Shown one piece after another: positions 27,388 to 36,331 of a DNA stretch of 64,000 nucleotides; the stretch's first letter is position 1; each line of letters begins with the position of its first letter. Origin of the DNA: H2-BAC3 sp045863035 (GTDB lineage Bacteria; Bacteroidota; Ignavibacteria; Ignavibacteriales; Ignavibacteriaceae); the NCBI GenBank assembly GCA_045863035.1, contig BTUV01000005.1:1-64000 (forward strand), given 5' to 3'. The notes under the pieces are model-generated. The model was given only the letters and a program-made list of their open reading frames with translations. It made no database searches and was not told where the DNA came from. Both the position numbers and the translations under genes were made by a program.

Positions 27388-27985
27388 CTTCTGCTGCCGC
27401 GGACTGTTTTACCAGGTTAACAATTTCTCCGGCTGTTGATTTACCCCCGTCTTTTGCGTACCATGCGTGCAGAATCTCTTCACGATCCTGCTTAGACATT
27501 CCGGCAGAAATGTGACCCTTCATAATCGAATAAATTGGTTCAGGTCTTGCGCCCCACTGAAACAATTCGTTTCCTTCTTCATCAAACGCTACTAATTTGG
27601 GGATACTGCGCGCGCCATTAGTCAGGTAGTTATCCATGATTTCAGGGTAGGTGTCTCTCAGAATGATTTTTACCTCGATGTTTTTTTGCAATTCCGCCAG
27701 TCTCTTAATGACCGGGACGTTTTGTGCGGTATCACCGCACCATCCTTCTGATATAATCATCCAGGTCTGATTTCCCTTTACTTCGTTAAATGCAGCAAGT
27801 GCATCAGAATCAGGTTTAAATGTTGTATAAATTCTTTTCATTCTCCTCAGGTTCAGGGGGAAGTATCCCAGTTTCTCAAGGGTAGTCTCATCCGCGTCTG
27901 CCGGAGGCGGGGTAGCGACCGTCTCCTCCATTAGCTGAATAAAATCTGCATAAGTGATTCCGGTTTTTTTAATCTTATCGAGCAT
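27377..27985 (-). CDS. thioredoxin-fold protein with a single active-site cysteine
   Basis: A 202-residue cytoplasmic protein (no signal peptide). The thioredoxin fold is recognisable from WMIISEGWCGDTAQNVPVIK, the cis-proline region ARSIPKLVAFD and the following strand. The active site reads W-C-G-D-T, so the second cysteine of the usual CxxC is missing; it cannot form the standard disulfide but could act by a monothiol route or as a peroxidase-like or binding protein. The family is common in Bacteroidota as an uncharacterised thioredoxin protein. It overlaps the preceding convergent gene by 11 bases. Confidence 0.8.
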   Translation of the reverse strand: MLDKIKKTGITYADFIQLMEETVATPPPADADETTLEKLGYFPLNLRRMKRIYTTFKPDSDALAAFNEVKGNQTWMIISEGWCGDTAQNVPVIKRLAELQKNIEVKIILRDTYPEIMDNYLTNGARSIPKLVAFDEEGNELFQWGARPEPIYSIMKGHISAGMSKQDREEILHAWYAKDGGKSTAGEIVNLVKQSAAAEVTQ

Positions 27986-28150
27986 GTTTTCCTGTATGAT
28001 TTTCTGAATATCTGAATAGTTAGATAGAAATCCTCTGAATCAGATTCAGTATTTCGTACTTTCTGAACAGTATTTATCCATATTGTATAGTTTTTTGTAC
28101 ACTGTATTAAGGCAAATGCCGTTTAATTACTCGTTTTCGCACTATTTCTG

Positions 28151-28166
28151 TGGCACAATTCTTGGC
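28151..28166 (+). promoter_or_regulatory. sigma-54-like promoter, one mismatch
   Basis: TGGCACAATTCTTGGC follows TGGCACR-N4-TTGC except that the normally invariant C of the -12 GC is G. It is 35 bases before the start of the DUF6600-type gene. The mismatch is at a key base, so the call is weak. Confidence 0.25.
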
Positions 28167-28201
28167 TAATAAGAAGAAACACAACTTAAAGGATGTTGGC
28201 C

Positions 28202-29446
28202 ATGAAAAACATAGTATTTGCACTCGTAATTCTGCTTTTTAGCGGACTTTTTGAGACCGAAGGAAGCAAACGATTTACCGTTTCTTTCGGCATATTCTAT
28301 ACCCAGCTCTCGCCCTATGGTCGGTGGATAGAACTGGATGATAATCTTATCGTCTGGAAACCTGCACGCAAATTCAGGGGATTTAAGCCATACCATTCAG
28401 GAAGATGGATGTGGACAAACTACGGATGGTATTGGGACTCATACGAACCATTTGGAAATGTTGTGTATCACTACGGTCGCTGGATGTATGATTACTACTA
28501 CGGTTGGGTTTGGGTACCTGATTATGAATGGGCACCTGCTTGGGTTGAATGGTCTTATGATGATGACTATATCGGATGGGCTCCGATGAGACCGCTGATT
28601 TCAATAAATGTCCGTTACAACTATTACTACGACTTTGATAAGTATAGATATAGAGATTATAACTTTGTACGCTACCGTGACTTTGGTTCTCAGAGAGTTC
28701 AGGATAGAATTCTCAGAGATAATGACAATGAACGTTATTACAAAAGCGCACGGATGAGATCTGAGGTCTCACGTGATCGTGACAGAGTTGTAAATAACGG
28801 ATTTGACCGTGATTTCGTACGCGCTAGAGGCGGTTCAGTAGATGATGAACGCAGAATCAATATCACCGGTCGTGACGCAAGAAATGCTGACGAGCTGGTA
28901 ACTAAAGACAGGTCAGTAATCAATATCCGCACTATCGATAGAGATGAAACTAAAGTTCGAGACAGAAAAGATATAACAATAGAAAAAAGAGAATCGCGCG
29001 ATGGAGAAGTTCTCAGAGATATAGATGAAATAAAAGATATTCGCGATAACGGAAGAAAAGATGCTGACAGAAAAGACGTTTCCGATTTCAGAATGAAGGA
29101 AAATGAGCAGTATCCAAAAGATACTGACCGCACTACCACCGACAGGAAAGTTACTGACCGGAAGGATGCGGATAACAGTAACAACCGGACTGTGAATCGT
29201 GAACGTAAAGAAGAATCTGAACAGAAAAGAGAAATCCGGAATAACTCAGAGAACAGGAATGACCGGAATAACAGTAACAACTCCCGTGAGAGAAACACTG
29301 TGACCGAGCGAAAGAATGAAGAGAAAAAAGAGACTATTCGGAGGGATAATACTTCCGAACGCAAAGAGGAGAAGAGGGAAGTAAACCGCCGCGATAATTC
29401 ATCGGAGAAGAATGAAGTCCGCGATAAAACAACCAGAAGACGTTAG
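28202..29446 (+). CDS. exported DUF6600-type protein with long charged low-complexity tail
   Basis: A 414-residue protein. A signal peptide (MKNIVFALVILLFSGLF) is followed by a tryptophan/tyrosine-rich region (about residues 30-140) built from YGRW/GWYW/WVWVPDYEWAP-type strands, the pattern of DUF6600 proteins, which are often found near FecR genes. From about residue 145 to the end the chain is almost only R, D, E, K, N, S and T (for example NRNDRNNSNNSRERN), probably disordered. The ATG at 28202 gives the normal signal peptide and stands nine bases after AAAGG; an ATG at 28193 in the same frame is less likely. Function unknown; an envelope or surface-binding role is a guess. Confidence 0.75.
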   Translation: MKNIVFALVILLFSGLFETEGSKRFTVSFGIFYTQLSPYGRWIELDDNLIVWKPARKFRGFKPYHSGRWMWTNYGWYWDSYEPFGNVVYHYGRWMYDYYYGWVWVPDYEWAPAWVEWSYDDDYIGWAPMRPLISINVRYNYYYDFDKYRYRDYNFVRYRDFGSQRVQDRILRDNDNERYYKSARMRSEVSRDRDRVVNNGFDRDFVRARGGSVDDERRINITGRDARNADELVTKDRSVINIRTIDRDETKVRDRKDITIEKRESRDGEVLRDIDEIKDIRDNGRKDADRKDVSDFRMKENEQYPKDTDRTTTDRKVTDRKDADNSNNRTVNRERKEESEQKREIRNNSENRNDRNNSNNSRERNTVTERKNEEKKETIRRDNTSERKEEKREVNRRDNSSEKNEVRDKTTRRR

Positions 29447-29463
29447 TTAAAAAAAACAAAAAA

Positions 29464-29492
29464 ACCCGCTTGAATAAAGCGGGTTTTTTTTT
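29464..29492. terminator. bidirectional terminator
   Basis: ACCCGCTT (29464-29471) and AAGCGGGT (29477-29484) form a perfect stem with five-base loop, with A-run on the left and nine T on the right, so it ends both the DUF6600-type gene and the convergent cyclase gene. Confidence 0.93.
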
Positions 29493-29497
29493 GAGAA

Positions 29498-31717
29498 TTA
29501 TTTTGTTTTAAGATGGTAAACGCCATCCCAGTCTGGCGGGGGAGGATCCTGTATGAGGGATTTACAGCGCTTGATATACATAGATGAAGTATAATCATCG
29601 GGATCATGACTGAGAGCTTCTTCAAAAAAACTTATCGCCTTTTCAAAGTTCATCAGTTTATATTCCTGTAATCCTTTATTGTATGCTTCAATACATTTCA
29701 CCTTTTTCTCAGGTAAAGTATTCTCAAAAAAATCAAATACCTCAAATACTTTAATCGGAACTGATTTACCTTTTACGGTGAGGAAGTCAAGTTCGCGGGT
29801 ATGGAAACGGTCTTTAACCTGTTCATAAGTCGGCTCTGAGATCATGATGCTTGAGCCATATTCCTTATTCGCGCCTTCAAGACGTGAAGCAAGGTTAACG
29901 TTGTCACCCATCACGGTATAATCAAACCTCTGAATGCCTCCGACGTTTCCAACAACCATATCACCGGTGTTGATACCCATTCTTGCATGAATGAGCGGCT
30001 GCCCCTCCTGTCGCCAGCGCTCAACCATTTCTGCAATTTTGGTCTGCATATCAAGAGCACTTTTAACTGCAAGATAAGCATGATCATTTGTCGGTGTTGG
30101 AGCTCCCCAGAAAGCCATTACTGCATCACCGATATATTTGTCAAGTGTGCCTTTATTATCAAAAACAATCTGGGTCATTGCACTCAGATATTCATTCAGA
30201 AATCTGACTAACTCCTCCGGCTCCTTATTTTCAGAGAATGTGGAAAATCCGGCGATGTCACTAAAGAAGACTGAAAGTTCTCTGCGTTCACCTCCAAGCT
30301 GCAGTTTACCAGGATCGGATATAAGATCATCAACCACCGCGCCGCTCACGTACTGGCTGAACATTCCTTTAATCATGCCCTTTTGTTTTCTTTCTGAGAT
30401 AAACTTATAAGCCGTGCTTCCGATATAACCCAAACCCACTGCAAGAAAACTTGTGTAAAGGGTAAAAAGGAAATTAAATTCAGCAAAAAGGTAGAAGGAA
30501 ATTTCACGAAGTCCGAAGAAAATTGCAGCAACGATGATCAGGTTAAGTCCTTCAACTAACAGACCGCTGGCAAATTTAAGTTCTTTCAGCAGGTAGGAGA
30601 GGAAGAAAACACCAATGCCAAGGAACAGGGTAATAAGAACTTCAAGCCAGACCGGCTGCTTAACGATGAAATCCTGATTAAGTATATTCTGGAGTGCATT
30701 AGCGTGAATTTCAACTCCGTAAATAAGATTATCACCTTCTTTTTCTCCGCGTGCGAAGGAAATGGGGAGAATGTCTTTATCCTCAGGCATAGTTGAACCG
30801 ATAAGAACGATTTTGTCCTTAAAGATGCCGCTGTATTTGAGCCCCATCGGGCTGCCAGTGGATTCGTTTATCGTTTCATCATCCCACATGTTAATCGGAA
30901 GTTCAAAGTCTATCTCATCACGGGTTAGAAACTCAGCATCATCAAGCACGTTAATAAAGTCGAAATACTGAAAAGTTCTGCTCGGTCCATAAAAGTTAAG
31001 AAGCATCGAAACATTATCATATTTCGGAACTTCGATACCTGAGTGGATGAAATGATTATCGTCTATATCTGCCAGTTTGAAATTTGATTTACCGAAATAC
31101 TTGTTTAATAATGCAAAGCTGAAAGTAGGCACAAGACGTTCAGTAGTAGAAGAATACATAAAAGGGAGGTAACGGCGGACAACGCCATCATTATCACTGA
31201 CAACCTGAACAATACCGATAGAAGAGTCAGCTTCAAAATACACACTTTCAAAATTTTCATTCCGGCTGGTAAGAGTGTATTCATCCCCCTCAACATTCAT
31301 AACTTTCCCTGCAACAACCACATTTCCGTACTCCCTGATAACACTGAACATCGCCGAATCATTCAGGGGGTCGTACTTATCAGGGCTGGACATCACAATG
31401 TCTATTCCTACCGCCTTTGCGCCGGCTTCATTAAGGTTTTTAATAACCTTAGCGAAAGTACTGCGCGGCCAGGGCCATGCTTCCGGTATGTTGTTATAGG
31501 TGTTCTGGGTTATCTCAAGGATAATAATATCTGAAGAATCTTTGATGGGTACAATACCCCTCTTTAAGAAACGTTCATCTATATGTTTTTGTTCGAGTTT
31601 TGTTAGAGGGTCTAATTTGAGGAAACTGACCTGGGTCAGCAGTACAACAAGTACTGCTAACCCAAGACTAATAAGAAACCGGGTGAGAAAATCACCTTTA
31701 TCTTTTTTTTTGCTCAT
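29498..31717 (-). CDS. CHASE2-domain class III adenylate cyclase
   Basis: Membrane sensor of 739 residues that probably makes cAMP. Order: one N-terminal TM helix (about 12-31), an extracytoplasmic CHASE2 sensor (about 40-355, with AWPWPRSTFAKVI and GVEIHANALQNIL), three TM helices (to about 440), a class III cyclase domain (about 455-640) and a short TPR-like tail. Metal-binding Asp residues are present in FSDIAGFS and YIGDAVMAFWG; the base-selecting pair appears to be Lys (TLDKYIGD) and Thr (DYTVMGD), which favours ATP in class IIIb enzymes. It follows the outer-membrane barrel gene by five bases, so both are one operon. The signal sensed is unknown. Confidence 0.9.
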   Translation of the reverse strand: MSKKKDKGDFLTRFLISLGLAVLVVLLTQVSFLKLDPLTKLEQKHIDERFLKRGIVPIKDSSDIIILEITQNTYNNIPEAWPWPRSTFAKVIKNLNEAGAKAVGIDIVMSSPDKYDPLNDSAMFSVIREYGNVVVAGKVMNVEGDEYTLTSRNENFESVYFEADSSIGIVQVVSDNDGVVRRYLPFMYSSTTERLVPTFSFALLNKYFGKSNFKLADIDDNHFIHSGIEVPKYDNVSMLLNFYGPSRTFQYFDFINVLDDAEFLTRDEIDFELPINMWDDETINESTGSPMGLKYSGIFKDKIVLIGSTMPEDKDILPISFARGEKEGDNLIYGVEIHANALQNILNQDFIVKQPVWLEVLITLFLGIGVFFLSYLLKELKFASGLLVEGLNLIIVAAIFFGLREISFYLFAEFNFLFTLYTSFLAVGLGYIGSTAYKFISERKQKGMIKGMFSQYVSGAVVDDLISDPGKLQLGGERRELSVFFSDIAGFSTFSENKEPEELVRFLNEYLSAMTQIVFDNKGTLDKYIGDAVMAFWGAPTPTNDHAYLAVKSALDMQTKIAEMVERWRQEGQPLIHARMGINTGDMVVGNVGGIQRFDYTVMGDNVNLASRLEGANKEYGSSIMISEPTYEQVKDRFHTRELDFLTVKGKSVPIKVFEVFDFFENTLPEKKVKCIEAYNKGLQEYKLMNFEKAISFFEEALSHDPDDYTSSMYIKRCKSLIQDPPPPDWDGVYHLKTK

Positions 31718-31722
31718 GAAGC

Positions 31723-34146
31723 TTAGTACAGATTATATCTGATCATAATGCCGGATATGAAATCATTCGGAACTGAGATGCTGTTCTGTGATGAGTTCAC
31801 GATATATCTGATCTGCGCCTGTGCATAAAGATAGTTAGTGAAGTAATAGGTGCCGAACAGATCCAGAGCGGTTCTTTCAAAATCACCAAAGCTCGGATTG
31901 ATTGAACCGGTCAGCAGCAGTTTATTATCGAGCATGTAATAACGTCCGCCAAGCGTGAGTGTTACATAACCCAGTTCAGATGCCTGAATCTTTGTGTTGT
32001 TTAAGGAGACGTTCAGGTTAGATACTAATACCTGAGTCCAGTTTGTATTGGATGAAAGATTGATAGAACTGTTATCAACATCAAAATCGCTTATTGATTT
32101 ATCGTCACGGACAGAAAGGTTATACCCGAGTGAAACCTGTGTACGGTACTGCCAGCGGAAATCGTATGAAAACTGGGTACTGATTCTGTTCGTTATATCA
32201 TTGATCACGATGTTAGGATCAGTTGCATCATTGGTGTTTTCATTCTGAGTGTATGAAACAAGAATACTTGGGAAATCAAATCTCGGGAAATAGGAGACTG
32301 ATGTAGTAAGTGTGTTAAATGTTGTGGTTGCAAACTTCGTTTTTTGAAGGTTATCATTCAGACTTTCAAAGCCGACAGCCAGAAACAGCGTATTATCAAG
32401 CAGACGCAGGCGGTCGTTTATATTAATTCCGGCCACGTCTGTTCTTACGAAAGTATTACCAAATGACTGGAAGTCATTGCCGCGATAAACATACTGCCCT
32501 CTGAAATAGTTATCAAAGTAGTTCAAAGAGAGTGTGGCTTCCGCTGCATAATTCGGCAGTTCCTCAATATTAAGTGGTTCTATATATTGATTGAAGGTGA
32601 TAAAACTTCCGATAATATTCTTTAAGTCCTTGATTGTTTTTGGGTCTTGCGAAAATGATTTGCCCGGACCAAAAAGTGTATCAATCTGGCTATCGGTCAA
32701 CTCACCATTTGATATATCAGAATTCCGGATGCTGAGTGCAACCTGTGCATTAAAGAGAAATCTCTGTTCATCAAATGCAAGGGTGAGGTCAGTTCCTGTC
32801 ACCACGTTTTCCTGCGGAATTCCGCCGAATGCAATGTCTTTGAAATCATCTTTTGAATGAAGATAAGATAAACCCCACTGGAAATTCTCACCGCTGCCAA
32901 ATGAGGGTCTTATTGCCAAAACCGTCCTGGTATTTGAACCGAATGTAACGCTTGCATTCCGGTATCCTGCGTTATACTCAGAGGCATATTTTATCGAATC
33001 AAGTGCAATAATATCGGAGCGGCCGAAAGGAGAGTTAGCGGCTGTATATAAGGTGTCAATTTTCCCCTGAATACCGCGGTTAATCTCACCGAATGATGCC
33101 TGGAGATTAAAATAACCTGTTTCAATAATACCGTTGAATCCTCTTACGCGCTTTCCTGTCATAATGAGAGAGGGGAAGCGCGGGGTAGCATCGCCGGCTG
33201 AAAGTTTCATCCAGCTTCCTGCCCGTAATTCAGCGAAGTATCGGTTATAGGGCTGCTTGGTTTCTGATTCCTCTGAGGTTACATAAGCATTTGCATTAAG
33301 TTCAAACATTTTGTATTTGGATTCATAGTTTACCCGAAGGTTGTTATACCAGGTTGATTTACCCTGAACATCCTCAGAACGTGATTCTGCCGAAACGTCA
33401 CCACGGAACTCGTAACGGTCTCTTCTCTCTTCAGCCAGGGATTCAGAGATTAGCTGGTAATCAGTGACGACTGAGTGGTACAGATTGCCGGAATTATCAT
33501 AAATCTCAACTTTGATGGTAGTTGTGCCTTCATCCATTTTGAGGTCAGGATTTTCACCTGTGATCATGATAAGGTCATCAGCGAAGAGGGCAAGTGAGGT
33601 TACATCCTGATCTCCGATAAAAATTTTTGTTTTTGAACGGTCGATCTTATCAGATGCTCTCAGGAGCGATATAGAAATAAAAAATTCTGATCGAGGCACA
33701 GAAGTGTTCTTTTCTGGGGAGAGGATGATTACCTCTGAGTCTTTAGCTGAACGGGCTGAAACTGCCAGTTGAAGCGGTGGTTCTGATACATTTACCTGAA
33801 CCGGGTAGTAAGCAGAGCTGCCATCTTCCAGATTCACACCGATATAGTACTCCAGATAGGGGACTCTGACATCTTCAGCCGAAATTGTGTATTCGGCGAG
33901 ATTGCCTCGTTTATCCATTTCTGCCTCAGTGAACTGAATTTCACCGTAAGGTTTGTAGAACAGGAAAACAGCATTGACGTTATCCGCTTTTATGAGTTCT
34001 ACCTCAAAGCGCAGGACATCCCCCTCGACTGCTGCGCCTGTTTTAACCTCAGCAATGTAGGGGCTGAGCTGGGCAACCGCTGAACCGGTTAGAGTCAGAA
34101 AAACAAGAATTAAAGAAAATCTGGTTAAACTGGTATAAAGAGACAT
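31723..34146 (-). CDS. outer-membrane beta-barrel protein with N-terminal Ig-like domains
   Basis: A 807-residue exported protein I do not recognise by name. It starts with a signal peptide (MSLYTSLTRFSLILVFLTL, ATG at 34146 with GGAGAA six bases upstream; a TTG at 34182 is less likely). About 220 residues of Ig/Fn3-like strands follow (AAVEGDVLRFEVELI, PYLEYYIGVNLEDGSSAYYP), and then about 560 residues of alternating strands with aromatic girdles (FRGQYVYRGNDFQSFGNTFV, FDFPSILVSYTQNEN) ending in SGIMIRYNLY, the usual barrel end with a C-terminal aromatic. It is co-transcribed with the CHASE2 cyclase, so it may feed a surface signal to it; that is inference. Confidence 0.75.
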   Translation of the reverse strand: MSLYTSLTRFSLILVFLTLTGSAVAQLSPYIAEVKTGAAVEGDVLRFEVELIKADNVNAVFLFYKPYGEIQFTEAEMDKRGNLAEYTISAEDVRVPYLEYYIGVNLEDGSSAYYPVQVNVSEPPLQLAVSARSAKDSEVIILSPEKNTSVPRSEFFISISLLRASDKIDRSKTKIFIGDQDVTSLALFADDLIMITGENPDLKMDEGTTTIKVEIYDNSGNLYHSVVTDYQLISESLAEERRDRYEFRGDVSAESRSEDVQGKSTWYNNLRVNYESKYKMFELNANAYVTSEESETKQPYNRYFAELRAGSWMKLSAGDATPRFPSLIMTGKRVRGFNGIIETGYFNLQASFGEINRGIQGKIDTLYTAANSPFGRSDIIALDSIKYASEYNAGYRNASVTFGSNTRTVLAIRPSFGSGENFQWGLSYLHSKDDFKDIAFGGIPQENVVTGTDLTLAFDEQRFLFNAQVALSIRNSDISNGELTDSQIDTLFGPGKSFSQDPKTIKDLKNIIGSFITFNQYIEPLNIEELPNYAAEATLSLNYFDNYFRGQYVYRGNDFQSFGNTFVRTDVAGININDRLRLLDNTLFLAVGFESLNDNLQKTKFATTTFNTLTTSVSYFPRFDFPSILVSYTQNENTNDATDPNIVINDITNRISTQFSYDFRWQYRTQVSLGYNLSVRDDKSISDFDVDNSSINLSSNTNWTQVLVSNLNVSLNNTKIQASELGYVTLTLGGRYYMLDNKLLLTGSINPSFGDFERTALDLFGTYYFTNYLYAQAQIRYIVNSSQNSISVPNDFISGIMIRYNLY

Positions 34147-34223
34147 AAGAGTTCTCCGGATTGGGTAGTTTTGTTTAAACAATTGAATTCTTAGTGATTA
34201 ACAACAGCAATTTACGAATAATT

Positions 34224-34258
34224 TAAAAAAAACAACCCTTAGCTTTCACTAAGGGTTG
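34224..34258 (-). terminator. strong terminator between the fecR gene and the barrel gene
   Basis: CAACCCTTAG (34233-34242) and CTAAGGGTTG (34249-34258) form a perfect 10-base-pair stem; on the minus strand eight T follow (34225-34232). It separates two transcription units or attenuates one. Confidence 0.85.
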
Positions 34259-34279
34259 CGGTTTTCTAATTAATTCCGA

Positions 34280-34987
34280 TTAATAATCGCCGATATATTC
34301 AATGATGATATCACCGATATTTGTCTTAATAATCAGCTTTTTGGTCTGCGGTGTAGTGCTGGTGTTATTATTGTTATTCAGGGAATTCTGAACATTAGGG
34401 TTGTTGCTGACCGGCTGGATACTGATGTTCCCATCATTACCAACGGTTACAAAGAAACCGCTTGTAACGGTCCCTTGCCCTTTATTGCCCTGAGTTGCCT
34501 CTACAGTGGCAGAACCGGAACTAAGACCAAAAGTGGTGTTTCCGTCTCCATCCACATCAATAATACCGTCCGTACCGCGAATCGATGCCACCATGGTCGG
34601 GGTTGTGAATTTGAACTCCTCATTACCCTGTCTTTTCACTTCAAAACCAACCTTGCCTTTGTCAACGTAGGTGTTTTTTGAGATTTCCTTGTTGTTTTTA
34701 TCAGCATAGATTTTGAGGTTAGAGTTTTCGCGCACTCTCAGGATCGAGTTGTCGGTGAATTTAATGAGCGCCAGTGACTGACTGCCGGTCTTAATCTCAT
34801 CGTTTGTGCTCAGTGCAGCGCCTATTTTTACCGATGACCAGTCAGCTTCAGCTTTTTTAAGGGTTACATCTTTAACCACTTTCATCATAATTGCAACCGG
34901 ACTATCAGCCGGTGGATTTTCGCCGCCACCTGCTAAAACAGTTACGCTAAAAAGAGCTGCAAAAAGAATTGTTGATAATTTCTTCAT
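34280..34987 (-). CDS. exported FecR-domain protein
   Basis: A 235-residue protein with a signal peptide (MKKLSTILFAALFSVTVLAG) and one FecR domain (about 30-180): GAALSTNDEIKTGSQSLALI, the strand TDNSILRVRENSNLKI, and the end block TPTMVASIRGTDGIIDVDGD. Unlike classic FecR sensors it has no transmembrane helix or anti-sigma segment, so it is a periplasmic or surface beta-helix-like protein. A low-complexity Asn-rich linker (about 195-210) precedes the last strand. GAGGAG stands before the ATG, and the gene starts 14 bases after the Fn3-like gene, in the same operon. Confidence 0.85.
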   Translation of the reverse strand: MKKLSTILFAALFSVTVLAGGGENPPADSPVAIMMKVVKDVTLKKAEADWSSVKIGAALSTNDEIKTGSQSLALIKFTDNSILRVRENSNLKIYADKNNKEISKNTYVDKGKVGFEVKRQGNEEFKFTTPTMVASIRGTDGIIDVDGDGNTTFGLSSGSATVEATQGNKGQGTVTSGFFVTVGNDGNISIQPVSNNPNVQNSLNNNNNTSTTPQTKKLIIKTNIGDIIIEYIGDY

Positions 34988-35001
34988 TTTATCATCTCCT
35001 C

Positions 35002-36090
35002 TTAGTTATTGTTTGAATTTGTAATAATTTGCACATTCATGACATTTTGCGGGTTTGCCTGAAGCGCCTGTAAAATAGCCGTAACTTGTGCCTGTGTCAT
35101 CATGGTTCCATCTGCATTTCTAAATCCATTGATAGAAATGTTTTGTCCCTGCATCAGGTTATTAATCTGAGAAACCAGAGCGGGCGGAAGCGCACTCAAG
35201 ATAGTGGTCAGGGCTGAGTTCTGTATCTGAACCTGGATATTGTTCTGTGCGGCAAGTGAGAAACGGAGCAAATTACTCTGCAGACTGAAGCCACCGCTGG
35301 GACCGGGGACAAAAGCAGAAACGCGGACTACAATCTCATCACCGGCAGCCCATTCGCGCTCAATAATTGAACGGAGGTTGACCGTTGTTCTGTTGCCTAA
35401 GTCTCTGTTGTTAATAATAGGATTCTCACTATTCAGAATATCTTCGTCAGACTGACCTGGTGATTTTCTGTTGTTAACCTTAATATAATAGGAAGCTGCA
35501 CCGGTTACCTGTGTCCAGGATACGATAACATCTGTTGGCTGTTCAACTGAACCCTGCATTGGGGCAGTGATAGTAATCGTCTGTGATGGATTGTAGAACG
35601 TCATTGAACGCTGCTGAGGGTTGGTGATACCCGGCAGACTAAGCGGCAGATTAGTCAGTGGATCCAGCACATAAAGGGTGAGCGAATAAGTACCGATTGG
35701 TTTGCCTTTGGCCAGATTCTGGTCAATAGCAGTCTGGTTAACATAATCGTCTTCGATTTTGATATCGCCGCTGCCAAACTGATTGCTCAAAATTGTACGG
35801 GAGGTAAATTCTCTGGTACGAAAATCGGCAAGTTTAACCGGTGTATTTGTATTAATATCCGTCCAATACATTTCGCCTGAAATCTTAACCTTTACACCAG
35901 GATTCATTATTACCCTGAATATCGGCTGTGTTGCTTCAAGTCCGTTTGAAACAACCAGGTTTGCAAAACTAATTGATGGAAGCGGATCAAAAACATCGAG
36001 CTGGAAAGCTGTTAGTATCGGGGTGGGCTGAGCCAGTCCGGTGCCTGTAAGCACTACAAACAGCATTATGGCAGAAAAGAACTTCTTCAT
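35002..36090 (-). CDS. exported protein with Fn3-like domain, unknown function
   Basis: A 362-residue protein with a signal peptide (MKKFFSAIMLFVVLTGTGLAQ). Two beta-rich regions are visible; the second (about residues 185-275) contains PTDVIVSWTQVTGAASYYIKV, which has the shape of an Fn3 domain, and the C-terminal 60 residues form a helical piece ending in an Asn-rich tail (NSNNN). I do not recognise a named family. It is the first gene of the operon that continues with the FecR protein, and its start faces the TPR-CHAT lipoprotein gene across a 241-base divergent control region (36091-36331) in which I see no clear promoter match. Confidence 0.7.
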   Translation of the reverse strand: MKKFFSAIMLFVVLTGTGLAQPTPILTAFQLDVFDPLPSISFANLVVSNGLEATQPIFRVIMNPGVKVKISGEMYWTDINTNTPVKLADFRTREFTSRTILSNQFGSGDIKIEDDYVNQTAIDQNLAKGKPIGTYSLTLYVLDPLTNLPLSLPGITNPQQRSMTFYNPSQTITITAPMQGSVEQPTDVIVSWTQVTGAASYYIKVNNRKSPGQSDEDILNSENPIINNRDLGNRTTVNLRSIIEREWAAGDEIVVRVSAFVPGPSGGFSLQSNLLRFSLAAQNNIQVQIQNSALTTILSALPPALVSQINNLMQGQNISINGFRNADGTMMTQAQVTAILQALQANPQNVMNVQIITNSNNN

Positions 36091-36331
36091 TCTGGTCTCC
36101 TTGATTTAACTATTTTTATTAAACTCTCTTTTTAACTGAAGCTTTTGCCTCAAATTTCTGACTGCAAAATACACTATTGAGCCACCCTGAGTTGTGTTTT
36201 ACGACAGGTGATAATAATAGTATCAATTCTTGTGCATAAAATCACATGAGCTTTAGTATTTTGACTCACTAAATTACCATCAGGTTCTTATCTTCTTCAA
36301 CAAAAATAAATAATTCCTGTCAATTGATACT

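Noticed and set aside
28738..29364. A 208-codon minus-strand frame opposite the DUF6600-type gene
   Set aside because: Serine/arginine/leucine-rich antisense shadow of the low-complexity tail; no start signals.
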